A DNA stretch of 64,000 bases, taken from assembly GCF_011075055.1 (NCBI RefSeq), contig NC_058141.1, forward strand, positions 14,889,639-14,953,638. The letters are read 5' to 3'. The translations under genes and the position numbers were made by a program. Each line of letters begins with the position of its first letter. Within the stretch, counting starts at the first letter, position 1. Source of the DNA: Mangifera indica. Its lineage: Eukaryota; Streptophyta; Magnoliopsida; Sapindales; Anacardiaceae. The notes below the pieces were generated by a model. It searched no databases and had not been told where the DNA came from. It saw nothing but the letters and a program-made list of their open reading frames with translations. Shown here in pieces: positions 36,382-49,176 of this stretch.

Positions 36382-39300
36382 CTAAGGTTCCACAATGATC
36401 TTACCAGTAGCATGACCTTCAATACTCCTGGCCCAAGCTTCTTCAGCTTTGCTGAGGGGATGCTTTGAGTCGATCACTGTCTTAAGCTTCCCTTCCTTCA
36501 CTAACTTAACAAGAAAATCTAGGTTCTCCTTCTTTGGTATTAAGAGCAAAGGGACCAGCTGCTTCTTGGAGAAGGTAAGTTTCTTCAAGGCAAAAGTCCA
36601 CATCGCCCTGGGTCCAGGAGTGATATCTATCACCTTCCCATTTGAGCTCAAATTTGGCTCAAATGTACACCAGGGCATGGCTGATGCACAGTGGATCACT
36701 GCATCATATTTTCGACCAGATGGGCTCTTTAGAGCAGCTCCATCAGGGGTCTTGTAATCAAGAACCTCATCAGCCCCTAAACTCTTGACAAATTCTATGT
36801 TGCGAGCCCCACAAGTGGCAGTCACATGCGTGTTTCCAAGCTTTGCCAGCTGAACAGCATAGTGACCTACACCACCTGAAGCAGCAGTGATCAGAATGTT
36901 TTTCTCCATGCCACTTCCATCAAGCTTGATCCCAGCAGACTGAGTGAGGGCCTGGTGAGCAGTGAGACCGGCAACAGGTAAGCCAGCACCTTCAGCTGCA
37001 GAAACTTCTGGGGACCTACTAACTGTCAAGCTTTCCTTAGCCACAGCAAATTCAGCTAGTCCACCTCCAGTCTATCATCAGGTAACATGACATTCAAAAC
37101 AGAAACAAAATGATTTGTGAGATCAAAATAATTGAAGTATGATATAGTATAGGTGAAATACAAGATGGGCAATTTTTTATATCCTAAATTGGAAAGCAGC
37201 AGCCCATTTGCATCCACGCTAATGGTGCAACATCTCCTCTTAAGCCCAAACACGCTAAATAATTGTATTATTTTATGTCAAACCACCCTGAATTGTCCAC
37301 TTAGAACAGCATGAGGTTAAGAGGTTTTTTTTTTTTTTTGGAAAATCAGATTCTAAATAAAAATAGTAATGTTAAAACGTGAAGTCAGAGGGTAAAGCAG
37401 AGGAAACAGTCCGGTCAAAAAACCTAAACAATACATATGAAAGATGATTACTACTGATTCTTTTTAAATGAACCAGAATCAGGAAGGTTGATGATGTGAT
37501 GTCATCACCAGTTGCCCAAATCTTCACAATCAGAATTTCAATGTTAATTATTAACTAGTAGAAAATGAACCTTGAAGCTCAAGTTAAATAATTCAAAAGT
37601 TGATAGAAGACAAAAATTAAGCCTAAGTATATCAATGAGCACATACAAGGTGGTTAAGAATAGCTACAACTTTGTCACCAGCTTTGAAATCTTTAACTTC
37701 TGACCCTACACCTATGACTTCCCCAGCTACATCAGTCGCTGTTCCAAAAAAAGACCTCCTCAGCCCAAACAAATAAAAATAATAATTAATATAATATAAA
37801 ATAAAACTGCAGGTCATTGTTTCTCATCATTTACAGTACACATTGAAAAGCAATATGACACCAAAAGAAATACACATAGAAACCCAATAAACAAAAGAAA
37901 CATAAAAGCGCAATTTTTTTTCCTGATAGAAGACATAAAAAATGTATTTGTATAGGAAAATTCGTGAAAGTAGACTAGATGTTAGCAAAAGTGCTTGCCA
38001 GCCACACAAAGGGCAAAAACTATCAAACCTTATAAATCATATTTGTATGCAATATATCCAAACTTCATAACGGAAAAGCCAAAATTTTAGTTTGGGGATA
38101 TATACAAGTTTGGAGTTGGCAATATTTCACTATGATTTCAGTACAATATAAATGTCATACCAACAACTAAGTTTTTCTTTCAAGATTTATGATCTTGAGG
38201 TGGCATAAACGCATATGTTGTATGCGAAGATGCAGCTGTTCTTCAAACAATTACAAGTGAATAAAAAAGTGAAGCGTAGCTGAAATAAGGCTGATTTGCT
38301 GCAAGTCAGACATAACCGAAGAAAAAGAAATATCAAATCAGAGACAGCATGATACAACACAAAGCTTCCAAAGCTGTCATAGCACAGCACTGCAGGTAGG
38401 AGTCTGGAAGGCCGAGGGGGTCTGAAAATTCAAAGCTGTGCTGGTATTGAATTGAAACATAAGAAAAATCAAAATTTCAATGGAATGAAAATTGCACCAT
38501 TTTGTTTCAGCAGATACTAATGCACTTACAACAATCTACAGAGACTCACTATTTAAAAACAGAAAAAGAAAAAATGATTACCAAAATCCATATCACAGTT
38601 GAAGCATAACTAAGATCCGTACATACATATAATATATATGTGTGTGTGCGCGCGCGCATACATATAATATACATATAGATACCTGGCATAAGTATAGAAT
38701 TTGTCAAAGATCCACCGCATAGGAATAATAGATTTACCAGGTATGTAAGGAAATTTGCGAGGCAAAAAAGGCCTCAGCATGCCCTTCTGCATTTTCCAAT
38801 CTACTGGATTTAGACTAGCTGCTTCCAGTTTCAGCAAAACCTCATCTTTTTCTGGAGAGGGAACTGGTACATCAACGTGCTGCAACAGGTATATATCATT
38901 GTCATTATCTTGAAAATTACTATAACAGTGGATTTGATGATTTCTTAATCTATGTATAAACCTAAGAAGAAAATGGGCAAAACATGTTTACATATATCAA
39001 TATTTCAAGCCAACCTTGAAACTTGTTTGAATGAGTTTTATGTTGGAAAGTCGAATTTTTTCTTTCATTTCAGTTGCAGAAAACATTTGAAAATCAAAAG
39101 AATGAGATTGTTCCGCCAATCAAAAAATTCCAAATGAATTCCGTAACATCAGAACTAAGGTCAACTAAATGTTCTCATAAGAAAAATTAACAGCCCCTTA
39201 TTTCAAAGTCAAGTGAGCAAATTCAGTGCACAATAACTACACAACAAAGAATTACGGTGAAATGAATCATCACTTCTGACTTTAGTGTAACATTCACTCT

Positions 39301-39543
39301 TTTTCATTCTTGATTTACTAACTCCACAAAATCAAATCGAAAAGACAAATATAAACACATTCGTGGTTGGGATAAGAGCAGATTCAAATACACATGGCTG
39401 AAAAATTAATATATAAAAAAAAAACCCTGACAAATATAAAGAGATAATATAATTAATTTAAAAAAAAAAAAAACCTTTAAACCGGCGGGTCCTCCACCAT
39501 AAGTATCATACTGAAGAGCGTGCATGGTAAGCTTGGAAGCCAT
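36382..39543 (-). CDS. CEQORH: Chloroplast envelope quinone oxidoreductase homolog (ceQORH)
   Basis: NADPH-dependent medium-chain oxidoreductase of the plant quinone oxidoreductase group; ceQORH of Arabidopsis and spinach sits at the inner chloroplast envelope and reduces reactive long-chain enones. Four exons on the minus strand: 39543-39475, 38879-38738, 37738-37647 and 37071-36382, phases 0, 1 and 0, giving 330 residues against 329 recalled for Arabidopsis. Landmarks: MHALQYDTYGGGPAGL start, LNPVDWKMQKGMLRPFLPRKFPYIPATDVAGEV, GGGLAEFAVA, nucleotide-binding AASGGVG (164-170), and tail KHPLSKAEEAWARSIEGHATGKIIVEP, nearly family-identical. No zinc ligands are present, as expected. The start at 39543 matches known homologues, which lack a cleavable transit peptide; an in-frame upstream ATG at 39681 would add 46 residues. 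It lies 2.8 kb downstream of MHK on the same strand. Confidence 0.95.
38630..38672. repeat. Alternating purine-pyrimidine (TG/CG) tract
   Basis: tatatgtgtgtgtgcgcgcg followed by cgcatacatataat inside ceQORH intron 2. Long alternating purine-pyrimidine runs with CG repeats can adopt Z-DNA. Confidence 0.8.
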
Positions 39544-41017
39544 TGCAAGAGGTGATGAAGCGAGAGAGGCAGAGAGGATAAAACCACTGTTTTTCTGGCG
39601 TGGCTTCGTAATGTTCACTAGAAGTGGCTGGGCGCGTTGCACTAAAATTACGATAGGCGCGTCGTGGCGAGTTCTTGTCATGCAATAATGTGGGTGAGAA
39701 AAATGATGAAAATAAGTTTGGTATGTAAAGCATTTTAGCCTTTTGGAGAGTAATTTATCTTTATCATCACTTTTTTAAATGAAAAGTAATATAAATGGTA
39801 ATTTAAATAATAAGTTTTTATATATATAAAATTATAAAATATTATAATAAAAGATATTTATATTATTTTATTATTATTAATTGAATATAATAATTATATA
39901 TATATATATTAAATTTATTAACTACTAATAAAATATTATTTTAATATAAAAATATTTTATTATGTACCATACATGTTAATTTAATCATCATTAATGAATA
40001 TCTCACCAGTCACGATGTTTGATTATTGAAGGCCAACAGAATAATTGCACTGTTTTTCAAATATCTTATAAACTATTAGGACATCAAAGCCCCTCTACCT
40101 TTTTTACTTCTTTAAAATCAAAAGCTCTCAAGCAAAGTAAATGTTTCAGCCAATTTTCAAATTAATAATATATATAATTTATAATAAAATTATGGATATA
40201 ATTTTTATCCATAATTTTATATATAAATAATAATAATATATCATTATATAATTAAACATTAATTTATATTTAATTTTTAATTATTTAATTACATAAAAAA
40301 TATTATTATTTGTACATAAAAATTGTACACATACTATAACTTATATTTTTATATGAATCAAATTAAGATAACAGCAATTCTTTATTCCTTCTTCGAAATC
40401 CATTAAATTTTAGCAAGAATGGAAAAACAAAAATTTGACCCTCATCGATACACGTGTGTCGTTATTTTGAAGAGAAGCCATGGGATGGGATGGGTAGGTA
40501 TGCCTCTTTCGAAATTCATTCTCCTACGTGCAAATTAAGAGTATGCAGGGCAGGCAGGCAGGCATGGGCACCAATATCTATAGGCTTTAGATAAAACTGT
40601 AAAATTCATTACGTGGTATGATTATGATACAAATATTAATCAAAATCAATAAATTAAGAAATAGAACTTCCCAACAATATATAAATTCCCAATTGATGAA
40701 CCATTTTCATTCTATTCCATTCTCCTACTTCTTTAACAATTGTAGAAATCTTCCTCAATCATAACTGGAAAAGACACCAATCATCACAACAAAAGAAAAT
40801 GAGCGATTAAGATAAACATTAATCAAACTGAACGATGGAATAATTGATGACATGAAATTTACAAACAAATACCGGTAGAAACTGATTTTACAAGTGTTAT
40901 TATTTATTAAACAATATACACTATTCGACCAGAAACCGGAAATCACTGAGCGCTCACAATCTAATCCAAACTCCATGTACAAGAAAACAACCACCTCAAC
41001 CTTTATTTATAGTTTAC
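39544..41017. other. Upstream region of ceQORH and 3' region of DUF760 gene
   Basis: 39544-39735 includes the possible ceQORH N-terminal extension. 39780-40350 is AT-rich repeat-like DNA. 40540-40565 has a short ggcagg repeat. 40750-41017 is the probable 3' UTR of the DUF760 gene. Confidence 0.4.
40165..40350. repeat. MITE-like AT-rich repeat, copy 4 (diverged)
   Basis: AT-rich block with atcattatataattaaa (about 40239) matching the inner arm of the copy near 46390, and gtacacatactataact at the right end, a variant of the family terminus. Confidence 0.35.
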
Positions 41018-43997
41018 CTATCCCTCTGAACGGTTTTCCTGTAGCTTATATACACAGTTCACATATTCTTCTGTGTCCCAAAGAAAAGATCCAAAGGCAA
41101 TTGCCTCCAAAACCAACCTCTTCAGGCTTGAAAATGACGTCGAGATCACCTCATCAGTCACAAGCAAACCCTTTTCATCCCCAAAGAGTGCAAGGCTGTG
41201 CTTCTCAATCAAATTTACTCCTTCCCTAAATTTCAGTTTTGCACATCGCTGCAAGGTTTCTGAGTCAAACCCCATGACATAGCACTTCAAATTTTCTCGA
41301 TTTGATTCCAGTTTAGTTGACCCTTGACCCAAAGCAACAGATTGTAAATTGTTAATGCGGCCAAAAACAATATTTTTCATTCCACCTGGCCACATTTCTG
41401 GGAGCTGAAGGGAGTTCCTATTACTAACATGAAGATCTTGATGTGCTAATGCAAGACTACATTCCAAGTGATGCCTTAATGAAGCTGACTTAAGGAAGTA
41501 ACCATATAAGATTGAAGCAGCATATACACGACCAAGGTGGAGTCGTCGTATCTGAGTCGTTGCCCAATTGTCTGTGACACTGGAATTAGCTCTCAAGCCA
41601 ATAACAGTAGAGATATGTTCCCTTATCATCTCCAAAACCTCCAGGCTATGAATGGATTCTAGTTCCCAAACCTTTGAAGGCCAAATTTCTAGTCTGCCAT
41701 TGTAGATGCATCTAGAGAGCTTTGGTACCAAGGGAACTCTGCTCTCACAGAACTTGTAAAATATTAACATGTACATAACATCTTCAACAGCAGTTTGGCA
41801 TTCATGTTCTTTCGACTGGGCAATCCTTCTGGCATCCAAAATACAAAAAAGCTTTGTTACAATAAATAACAACAGACATACTTTTAAAATGAAATTATTT
41901 AGGCCAACAAGGTGTTCCAAGTTCCAATGGTAGTTTCTATCTACTCTAATCTGTTAAAAGCTTGCAAACAAGCTGCTAAACTTTGAGGTTACTGGAACAG
42001 TAACATTGGCCCTGGTGCTTGGTGCAGATTAACAGCCCAATACTATCCATGTCAAGCATAGCTAAGACATTTAATTCCCCCCTCAACTAGTGATCATTTT
42101 TATTACCTTAAGATTCACAATTCATGCAATAATAGAGTAACAAAAACGCCTATTAAGTTCAACTTCATAGTAAGTAAACTAAAAGAAAGCCTATAACAAT
42201 TTAGGAAACTCAGGTTTCAATTTTATATAAAGTGAAATGGTATAAAGTTGAAAAGGTTATAGAAGAAAATCAATCAATGAGTTTCAAGTTACTGAAAGAA
42301 CAGGAAAATATATATATATGGTTCACACAAAAGGCATAAGTGAATTTACCATTAACACTTTCAGCTCAACATTAAAATCAGAGAGCATAGACCCTACAAT
42401 CCTACATAATTGAAATCTATTACTTTACAGCACCCAGGAAAACCAAATGTCCTGGTAATTCTTGGCCACTCAAACTCCGTTATGGCTACAGATGCAAGAG
42501 CTTTTGACAGTTCAAAAATGATATATGAAAGAGCTATTCTAAAGCAGATAATAAATAATTATTAGGTTCATAAACATAAGTGACAATAGCTTGGTTTCTC
42601 GCAATTTAAGAAAAGGGTTGTGTATGAGAAAAGTCATGGGTATAAAATTCACACAATAATCCTACAGTGGATTCCATTCTAGCATGGGATTAACATCTAA
42701 ACATGTCTGGAACTTGATTCCATTACTACACCATGGACCGATATAGACATCATTCACATATCTTATCATCAAGTTCCATTCAAGCACACTCATAGGAGTT
42801 ATAAAAATCCAAGACACATCAGTGAAATCAAATGGTAGCTTCAGAAAACCATGCTAATCATATCAAGCATGATCTATCAAATTATACCCATTGTATAGCT
42901 GACTTAGCTTTACTCCACTAAAAACATAGAGGACAGATCTATGAAATCTAAGGAATCTATAGAAAGTCAAAAGCCTGGTTCAGAACCAGAAATTAATTTA
43001 ATTTTCCTCTTTATTTTAAAATTTCTGCACGCTTCGGAGTTACAATTCTTCTTAACCTTATATTCTGCATCACCTATGAGCATCTAGATTCTCTTTAGGG
43101 TATCCTATACAGTAAACCATGGTTGGATGTTCATTCAAGTGAAAAGCATAATATTCCTGGAGACTGCTCAAAGAGGAGCATTTTCTAGTTCTCAAAGAAA
43201 TCATTTTTTCTCTGAATGCCCTCAATTTTTACAGTAGAAGAGATGGGACTGTACTGCATGTGAAGCGAATTATGCAATAATGCATAAGTTGTTGAAAATG
43301 ATCATTGATCCAGTGTTCTATCCCTTAAAAAAAAACCTAACTCTAATAAATTAAAATTATTATAGACAAACATGAAATCAATTAGAAGTAAAAAATAATA
43401 ATAATAAAAGCTCCACCAGCTTTTTAGAGATAAGATAAATCGAACTTACCGACACAATAATCATAACTTACCAGGAATCACCACCTTAAGCGGAACCAGA
43501 ACAACTCTGTACAACAACACCCAGTTACTCTAACAAGTGGAGTACACTAATCCATTTTCATCAGCGCCAAACACACACAATCAATCACAATTGAACCAAC
43601 AAAAACTCCAAACACATGAACAAAAAACATAGTACCTATGAAGTGAAGCTTCATCGGAGCCAGAGCTCAGTAACATCCGAGTAACGGCCGCGTCACGATC
43701 ATCAGCCAACTGTTTCAACTCATCAGACACCGCCACATTAAAGAATTGCCGTTGGTTCTGCAAGACGCTGCTCAAAAACTTGCCGGCCGCTGAGTTCAAC
43801 TCGATCGGCGTGTTCAACGGGCTACTACTGAACTCACAGTGACTAGGCCCCGCCCTCGCAACAACGAGGCTCCGATGGAGGGACCTCCGGCCAGTAAAAT
43901 TATTGGTAAGTAAGGAATGGGGGGCTTTAGGTTTTACCGCGAAAGGTAAAAACGGCAGCGTTCGGGTGGTCCTGTGAAGGGAGGAACTATAGTCCAT
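41018..43997 (-). CDS. DUF760 chloroplast protein, UV-B-induced protein-like
   Basis: Two exons on the minus strand, 43997-43636 and 41828-41018, joined in phase 2 across a 1.8 kb intron, giving 390 residues. The first ~50 residues (MDYSSSLHRTTRTLPFLPFAVKPK ... TGRRSLHRSLVVARA) form a typical chloroplast transit peptide ending near VVARA. The body matches the DUF760 family, which includes Arabidopsis At3g17800, annotated as UV-B-induced protein: SAAGKFLSSVLQNQRQFFNVAVSDELKQLADDRDAA, then RIAQSKEHECQTAVEDVMYMLIFYKF, LGRVYAASILYGYFLKSASLRHHLE, and LRGY-like CYVMGFDSETLQRCAKLKFREGVNLIEKHSLALFGDE. The biochemical role is unknown; plastid location is inferred from the N terminus and the family. 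The ATG at 43997 is the first of the open frame. Confidence 0.87.
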
Positions 43998-46900
43998 CAA
44001 CAGTGTGTGGTGGCCCTAAGAAAAAACAATAATTGAAATGATAGGATTAGTTGGAAGTTGAGTCAGTCATCAATATATGGCATTTGGATAAGGGTTTACT
44101 TTATTTGTAGTTTTGTTGATCACTGATTTTGATAGGAATACGAAAATGGTGGGAGGCTGCAATTTGGTGGTTTATGGTGTATTTTTTTTCTCATGTTCAC
44201 GTTTATGAAATTGCCACATGGGCAAAGTTAGGTGCATGTTTGATTGATAAATTTTTATTGGTGGTATCAATTGGCTGTTATAGTAGACGATTTTTTTATC
44301 AAAATATGACGTAATTATTAAGGTAACTTATTTATTTTAAGCCTTATCCAGAATGAGAAAGGATTTATTTCTACCAAAAATATCTCCTTATCTTAGTTCC
44401 AGCTTTTAATTTTAAAAATTTTAAATATTTATCTAAAAATTATTAAAATTAATAATTTTAAAAATAAAATTATTATTTTATTTATAATATTAAAAATAAA
44501 CTAAAATTTAATCTTCTTTTTCTTTTCTTAAATTTTAAAAACTACAAGTTTTTTCTAACTCAAATTTAAAAAAATAACAATTCCCCTTAAGGTTTAATTT
44601 CTATATCTTTAATGTCAAATTTAACATTATCGTCAATGACGAATATTTCTCGATATCTTCTCTTCCTCTAATGGTCAAGATTCTCTTATTTGGAAGCTTA
44701 AATGACATAGATTGATATTGGAAATAACTCAGCTTCATCAGAAAAGACTAAAATGAGATCTGACAAGGATGAGAGATTTTGTCTTCATCAAAGAGAAGAT
44801 TTTTCGTCTTTCCTGACCAAACATCTTCTCTTATTGAGTTTAGAACCATCGATCAAAAGGAAAAACAATGAGGAAACGACCGCCGAAGAAAAAGAAAAGA
44901 GATATCGTTGAAGAAGCATCAGAGATGACATTGGGTTTTGAAAACCAAACCCTAAGAGAGAAATATTTTTTTAAAAACTTGATCTATAGAAAAAATTATT
45001 AGTTTTTTAGATTTAAAAATAAAATAAAATAAAATTTTTAATAGTTTATATTTTATTAAATTTAATTACTTATAAATAAATAAATAAAAATTTTAAAGTG
45101 AACGAATAAAAACTGACATGAGAGGGTACTTTGGCCATTGATAAAAGATAATGTTTGACACCTGGATGGAGTTCTAAATCTAAAACCAGTGGCGAATTAA
45201 TTAATTAGTTGTCTTTAATCATTTATTCTAAACATGTTTAATATATTTAATAGTGCTTTAAATTTAGGTAATCTTTTCATTAAAATTTTGATTCTAAAAT
45301 AAAATACAATTCACTCTAGTTGTATTAGATATCATTAAATAACAGAATACCATTAAAAGTTGAAGATGGCTAATTAATGAATAAACAACTGCAATTCTAA
45401 AACAATCAAAACAGGATACCGTCAATATTTTATGATATAAATATTATATGATATGATATAATATAAAAATAATATATATTATAAGATATATCAAATTAAT
45501 ATTATATAATAAATATATTATATAATACGATATATTTTGTCACTATTAATTAATACACTTTTTTAAATAAAATGAAGATATAATTGAAATATATATAAAA
45601 AATTTTAAATTTTTAAAAGTATTTGTGATATTTTTTAAAATAATAATGTGTCAATATAATTATTTTATTTTTTAAAAATGACATCATGTAATATTAGCTA
45701 TGTGATACTAAAAATTAAATTTTTAATAAGTTAGTATTCCACTGTAAAAGCCTTTGCGCATAACAAAGTGTGGCAAAATTTCAAGTTGAAACCTTCAGAA
45801 CTTACTAGACCCGCATTCAAATCTATAAATTGATATAAAGTTTTTAGTTTCAAGATTAGTGTTAATTATAAGAGATTAGTGGACTAAAGCAAAATAAATC
45901 TCTTTTTATGTGACAAAAACTCTCTTTTACAATAAGGTATGAAAAAATAAATCAAAATCGTTGCAATTATTTGTCAAATTAGTGTTTATTCTTCTTTATT
46001 TTTACAATCGATATTAAATTAAAGCAAGAATCACCGCTAGATGAACACCCACCCCTTTCAACCCCAACAAATAACAGCAGCGAAGTTTTTAAATGAAATT
46101 ACGTTTTAGCCCTAATTGTAATCTGATTGAAATGTTGGAGAACTTGACGCTGACATTGATTCCTAACTTGGTACTGTAAGTCTGTAACTGGTCTACTTTG
46201 CCATACGGACGACATTCCATTTATGGGCCAATTGGGTGCTAATGAATTTGCATCTGGGTTCTGAGTAGTTGGGTTTTACCGATAAACATGCTTAAAGCCC
46301 ATTTAAATTAAAAGAATAAAAATATAAAATAACATTAAAATTATGTGTGTATATTTTTTATATATAATTTAGATATATAGATAATATATCATTATATAAT
46401 TGATTAATTTTTAATAAAAAATAAAACAACACCTAATCATTTAATGACACATCATCTATGTATCTAAATTGTATATTAAAAGTATATACACATAATATTA
46501 CTCATGGGTAACAATCGCATTCATGTATATATATTTCTATCGAATTGCATCAATTGAAACTTAAGAAGTTCCTAATTTAAATCAAAGTGCGTGGCCTGAA
46601 CTTCAACCATTATTGCAAGCACTTATTTGCATTTTTATCTACCCGTATTAAACTTATGTATGACAAATTTAGTACATTTAAATTATAATGGTACATTTAA
46701 TTAACTACAAAATATGCTTTGATATATGATATATGTTGACATGCTTCTCATTGCAAAAAAGCATGAGAGTCGCTTTCTTTTCATGCATTGCAAAAAGTCG
46801 CTTTAGCTCTGTAAAGGCAGAGATGGATGAACTGCCCACATTTAATTCAGACTTAAGTTTCAATTTGTTCAAGTAAAATTCATCGTCGTACCAGGCATGT

Positions 46901-47725
46901 GATTAGTTGAAAACGTACGAGCAATTGCTTTTATTAAAGACACGCCATCTTTTATTTGCTTTTTTAAATGTTACGCTTTTACTTGGCTGGATCCAAACAG
47001 CTGATTAAGAGAATTTTTGGGTCCATGTGAGCGGTGACTTTTCCCTTTCAAAAAGGGTTCGGACCAACACTGTTATTAGTTTAAACCTACCTAAAGTAAC
47101 AATATATATATATATTATATAATATTTATATAAATTATTAATCATGATCCATCCATCATCTGCCAGTAGCTATACTGCGCGCCTCCAAGTTGAGGAACCC
47201 AATGGTCCAATTGACCGTTGGGTTGGCGCACTGGGCAGGCTCCATAAATTAAAACAATGATTTATCAACAATAGCCGTTGCTGGTCTGTCAGGTCTGCTA
47301 TGAAAGTTATTTAGTAGCCGTTGAAAGTGGTAACACTTGCAGAAAATATGCCAAAAATAGTAATATAAGCAAGCAAATAGACATACCAAGCAATAATGTT
47401 ATTCAACTCAAGTAACCAAGTGATTTGGGTGCCCATTTCATATTTGCCTTCTGAGAAGGTTTTACCCTAAAAAAATTATAAACCTAAATTGTGTGGAAAA
47501 TAATAGAAAATGGCACCCCTATCACTACCTAAATCAAAGGATAGATTAATGACTCATGAAAGATGCCAACCTCAAAGACTGACACTTGGGAACTTGCACG
47601 ATCCATGGCCTGCAAAATTAAATAATAAACAAATATTAACTATAAATAATAAAATACTTGATTAAAATTATATAATGATATATCTATATTTTATTAATGT
47701 TGAAAATTTTATAGCATAATTAAAA
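43998..47725. other. Intergenic, AT-rich
   Basis: Upstream of the DUF760 gene and downstream of the glucanase gene. 44340-45120 is very AT-rich on both sides of a more GC-balanced block (44640-44960), a layout like a decayed non-autonomous DNA element. 45420-45720 is AT-only low complexity. The MITE at 46333-46503 is listed separately. No gene supported. Confidence 0.45.
46333..46503. mobile_element. MITE with long terminal inverted repeats (best copy of the family)
   Basis: About 170 bp. The left arm (46341-46400) reads ttatgtgtgtatatttttta then tatataatttagatatatag; the right arm (46436-46503), reverse-complemented, reads gagtaatattatgtgtatat then acttttaatatacaatttag, so the two ~60-bp arms pair along nearly their whole length. 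Near-perfect foldback with a short centre is typical of MITEs. No clear target duplication was read. Confidence 0.65.
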
Positions 47726-49176
47726 CTACTCACTTGGATCCTTAATTGTTTGGGTAGCCAGCCCATCAAAGTAACAAGTTCCGCCTAGGGGTCTAAACTG
47801 AGCCCAATACGAGCTAAACGCATAGCTGGCATGCCATTTCAACGAATCGGGTTTAAAGCAGGCCTTTCCGGGTTGGATCAGGTCACAAGTTTTATTCCCC
47901 TGTGAACATGCATATGATAGAGCCGACTCCAACTTCTTAGTATTAGCCTTCTCAGCCGCAACACACCAAATCTTTCCTTTATATGGCTCATTGTTAGTCG
48001 GCTTAGGCAATGGCTTGTACACTTCTGTCGGTGTCTCTCCACTTAAATCTATTTCATACACCTCTGTTTTGTTCGGATAAAATACCCCGAAATGCCTCTC
48101 CGTACCCGGACCCGGTTTCTGATTCTCGTTGTATAGCGAAAAAATAAAAGAAGGTATAACCCAACCGGGTCGAGCGGGGGTGCCAATGGGTGGTGTGGCG
48201 GTTAGTTTTTTGACGATATTCCGATTGTAAGTGGCAGCATTGTAAATATTAGCTCCAATCTGGTCATAATCTCCGCCATTGGGCCAACCCGTTTCGGCAA
48301 TCCAAATACGGATGTCGGGGTATCCAAGTCTTTTCATAGCAAAAATGAGAGCATCTACCATTTGATCAAAGAGGTTGGTGTAAGTCAAGTGGGTGACTGG
48401 ATCGGTGTAGGTAATATTTGTAGCTTGGAAAAGTGCGTAATCAAGATTAATGTTTTTAGGGTCGGAAATCCAAGGAAAATACGTGTAAACGTCTGCGAAA
48501 AAGAAAGATTTCGTCCGGTTCAAGAATTGCAACATCGGTTTCATGATAGAATCCGAAACATCGGACCGGAAGGTCCCGTTTGAGGGTGGAAAGGACGATT
48601 GCAGGACGTCCATGGCTAACGGTGTCCCTACTTTAATCTTTCGGGCTCCATGGGTTTTTAAGGAACGTCTGATTTTTCGCATCGCAGGTACGAGGCTTGA
48701 CCAGGTTAAGTTATCGGGGGAGCTAAGGATTTCGTTTCCGACAAGGAGATATCGGATTTTGGTATCGGGGTAATAAGGGAGGACGTATTTTTTGACCCAT
48801 TTGTCGGCAAGAGTTTGACTTGAGGAAATGTTGACTATGAGATTGTTGGGGACCATGATTGAAGCTTGAAGGTCTGTGCTCTTGAGGGCTTTGAGGATCT
48901 TTGGATTGGCATCGTAGATTTTGACACGTGATGCTTTCAGGGATTGAATGAGCTTCACCGAGTCTGATGGAGATGGAAGGTTGTTCCCCAGTTGACCATA
49001 GCATATCCCGACTTTGCTCGAGATCTCAGCACCTGATGAAAACAAAAAGCAATGAAAATGAACCAACAAACAAAACCCATATCATCCACTTTGATCAGAT
49101 TTGTAGAAGAAAAGAACTCACTTGAAATAGAAAACAGGAGACTGAAGGCGACGAAGAAGAGATGACCAAGGCCCAT
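47726..49176 (-). CDS. Glucan endo-1,3-beta-glucosidase, GH17 with C-terminal X8 (CBM43) domain
   Basis: Secreted hydrolase of callose-type 1,3-beta-glucan in the cell wall or plasmodesmata. Two exons on the minus strand, 49176-49122 and 49032-47726, phase 1, intron 89 nt, giving 453 residues. A signal peptide is MGLGHLFFVAFSLLFSISSA. The GH17 domain starts KVGICYGQLGNNLPSP (25-40). The acid/base Glu119 is in LVGNEIL and the nucleophile Glu265 in WIAETGWPN. The X8 domain spans about 373-445 with Trp374-Cys375, Cys394, Cys401, Cys410 and Cys438. After X8 the chain ends TIKDPSE with no hydrophobic tail, so a GPI anchor, common in X8 glucanases, is not apparent. The conserved Asn-x-Ser/Thr sites at Asn86, Asn126 and Asn190 suggest N-glycosylation. 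Confidence 0.95.

Noticed and set aside
44340..45120. Full transposon call with defined ends
   Set aside because: AT-rich arms and a GC-balanced core are suggestive, but no matching terminal inverted repeats or target duplication could be read.
48362..48773. Plus-strand open frames over the glucanase gene
   Set aside because: Shadows of the GH17 coding exon, with no start context, splice sites or family motifs.
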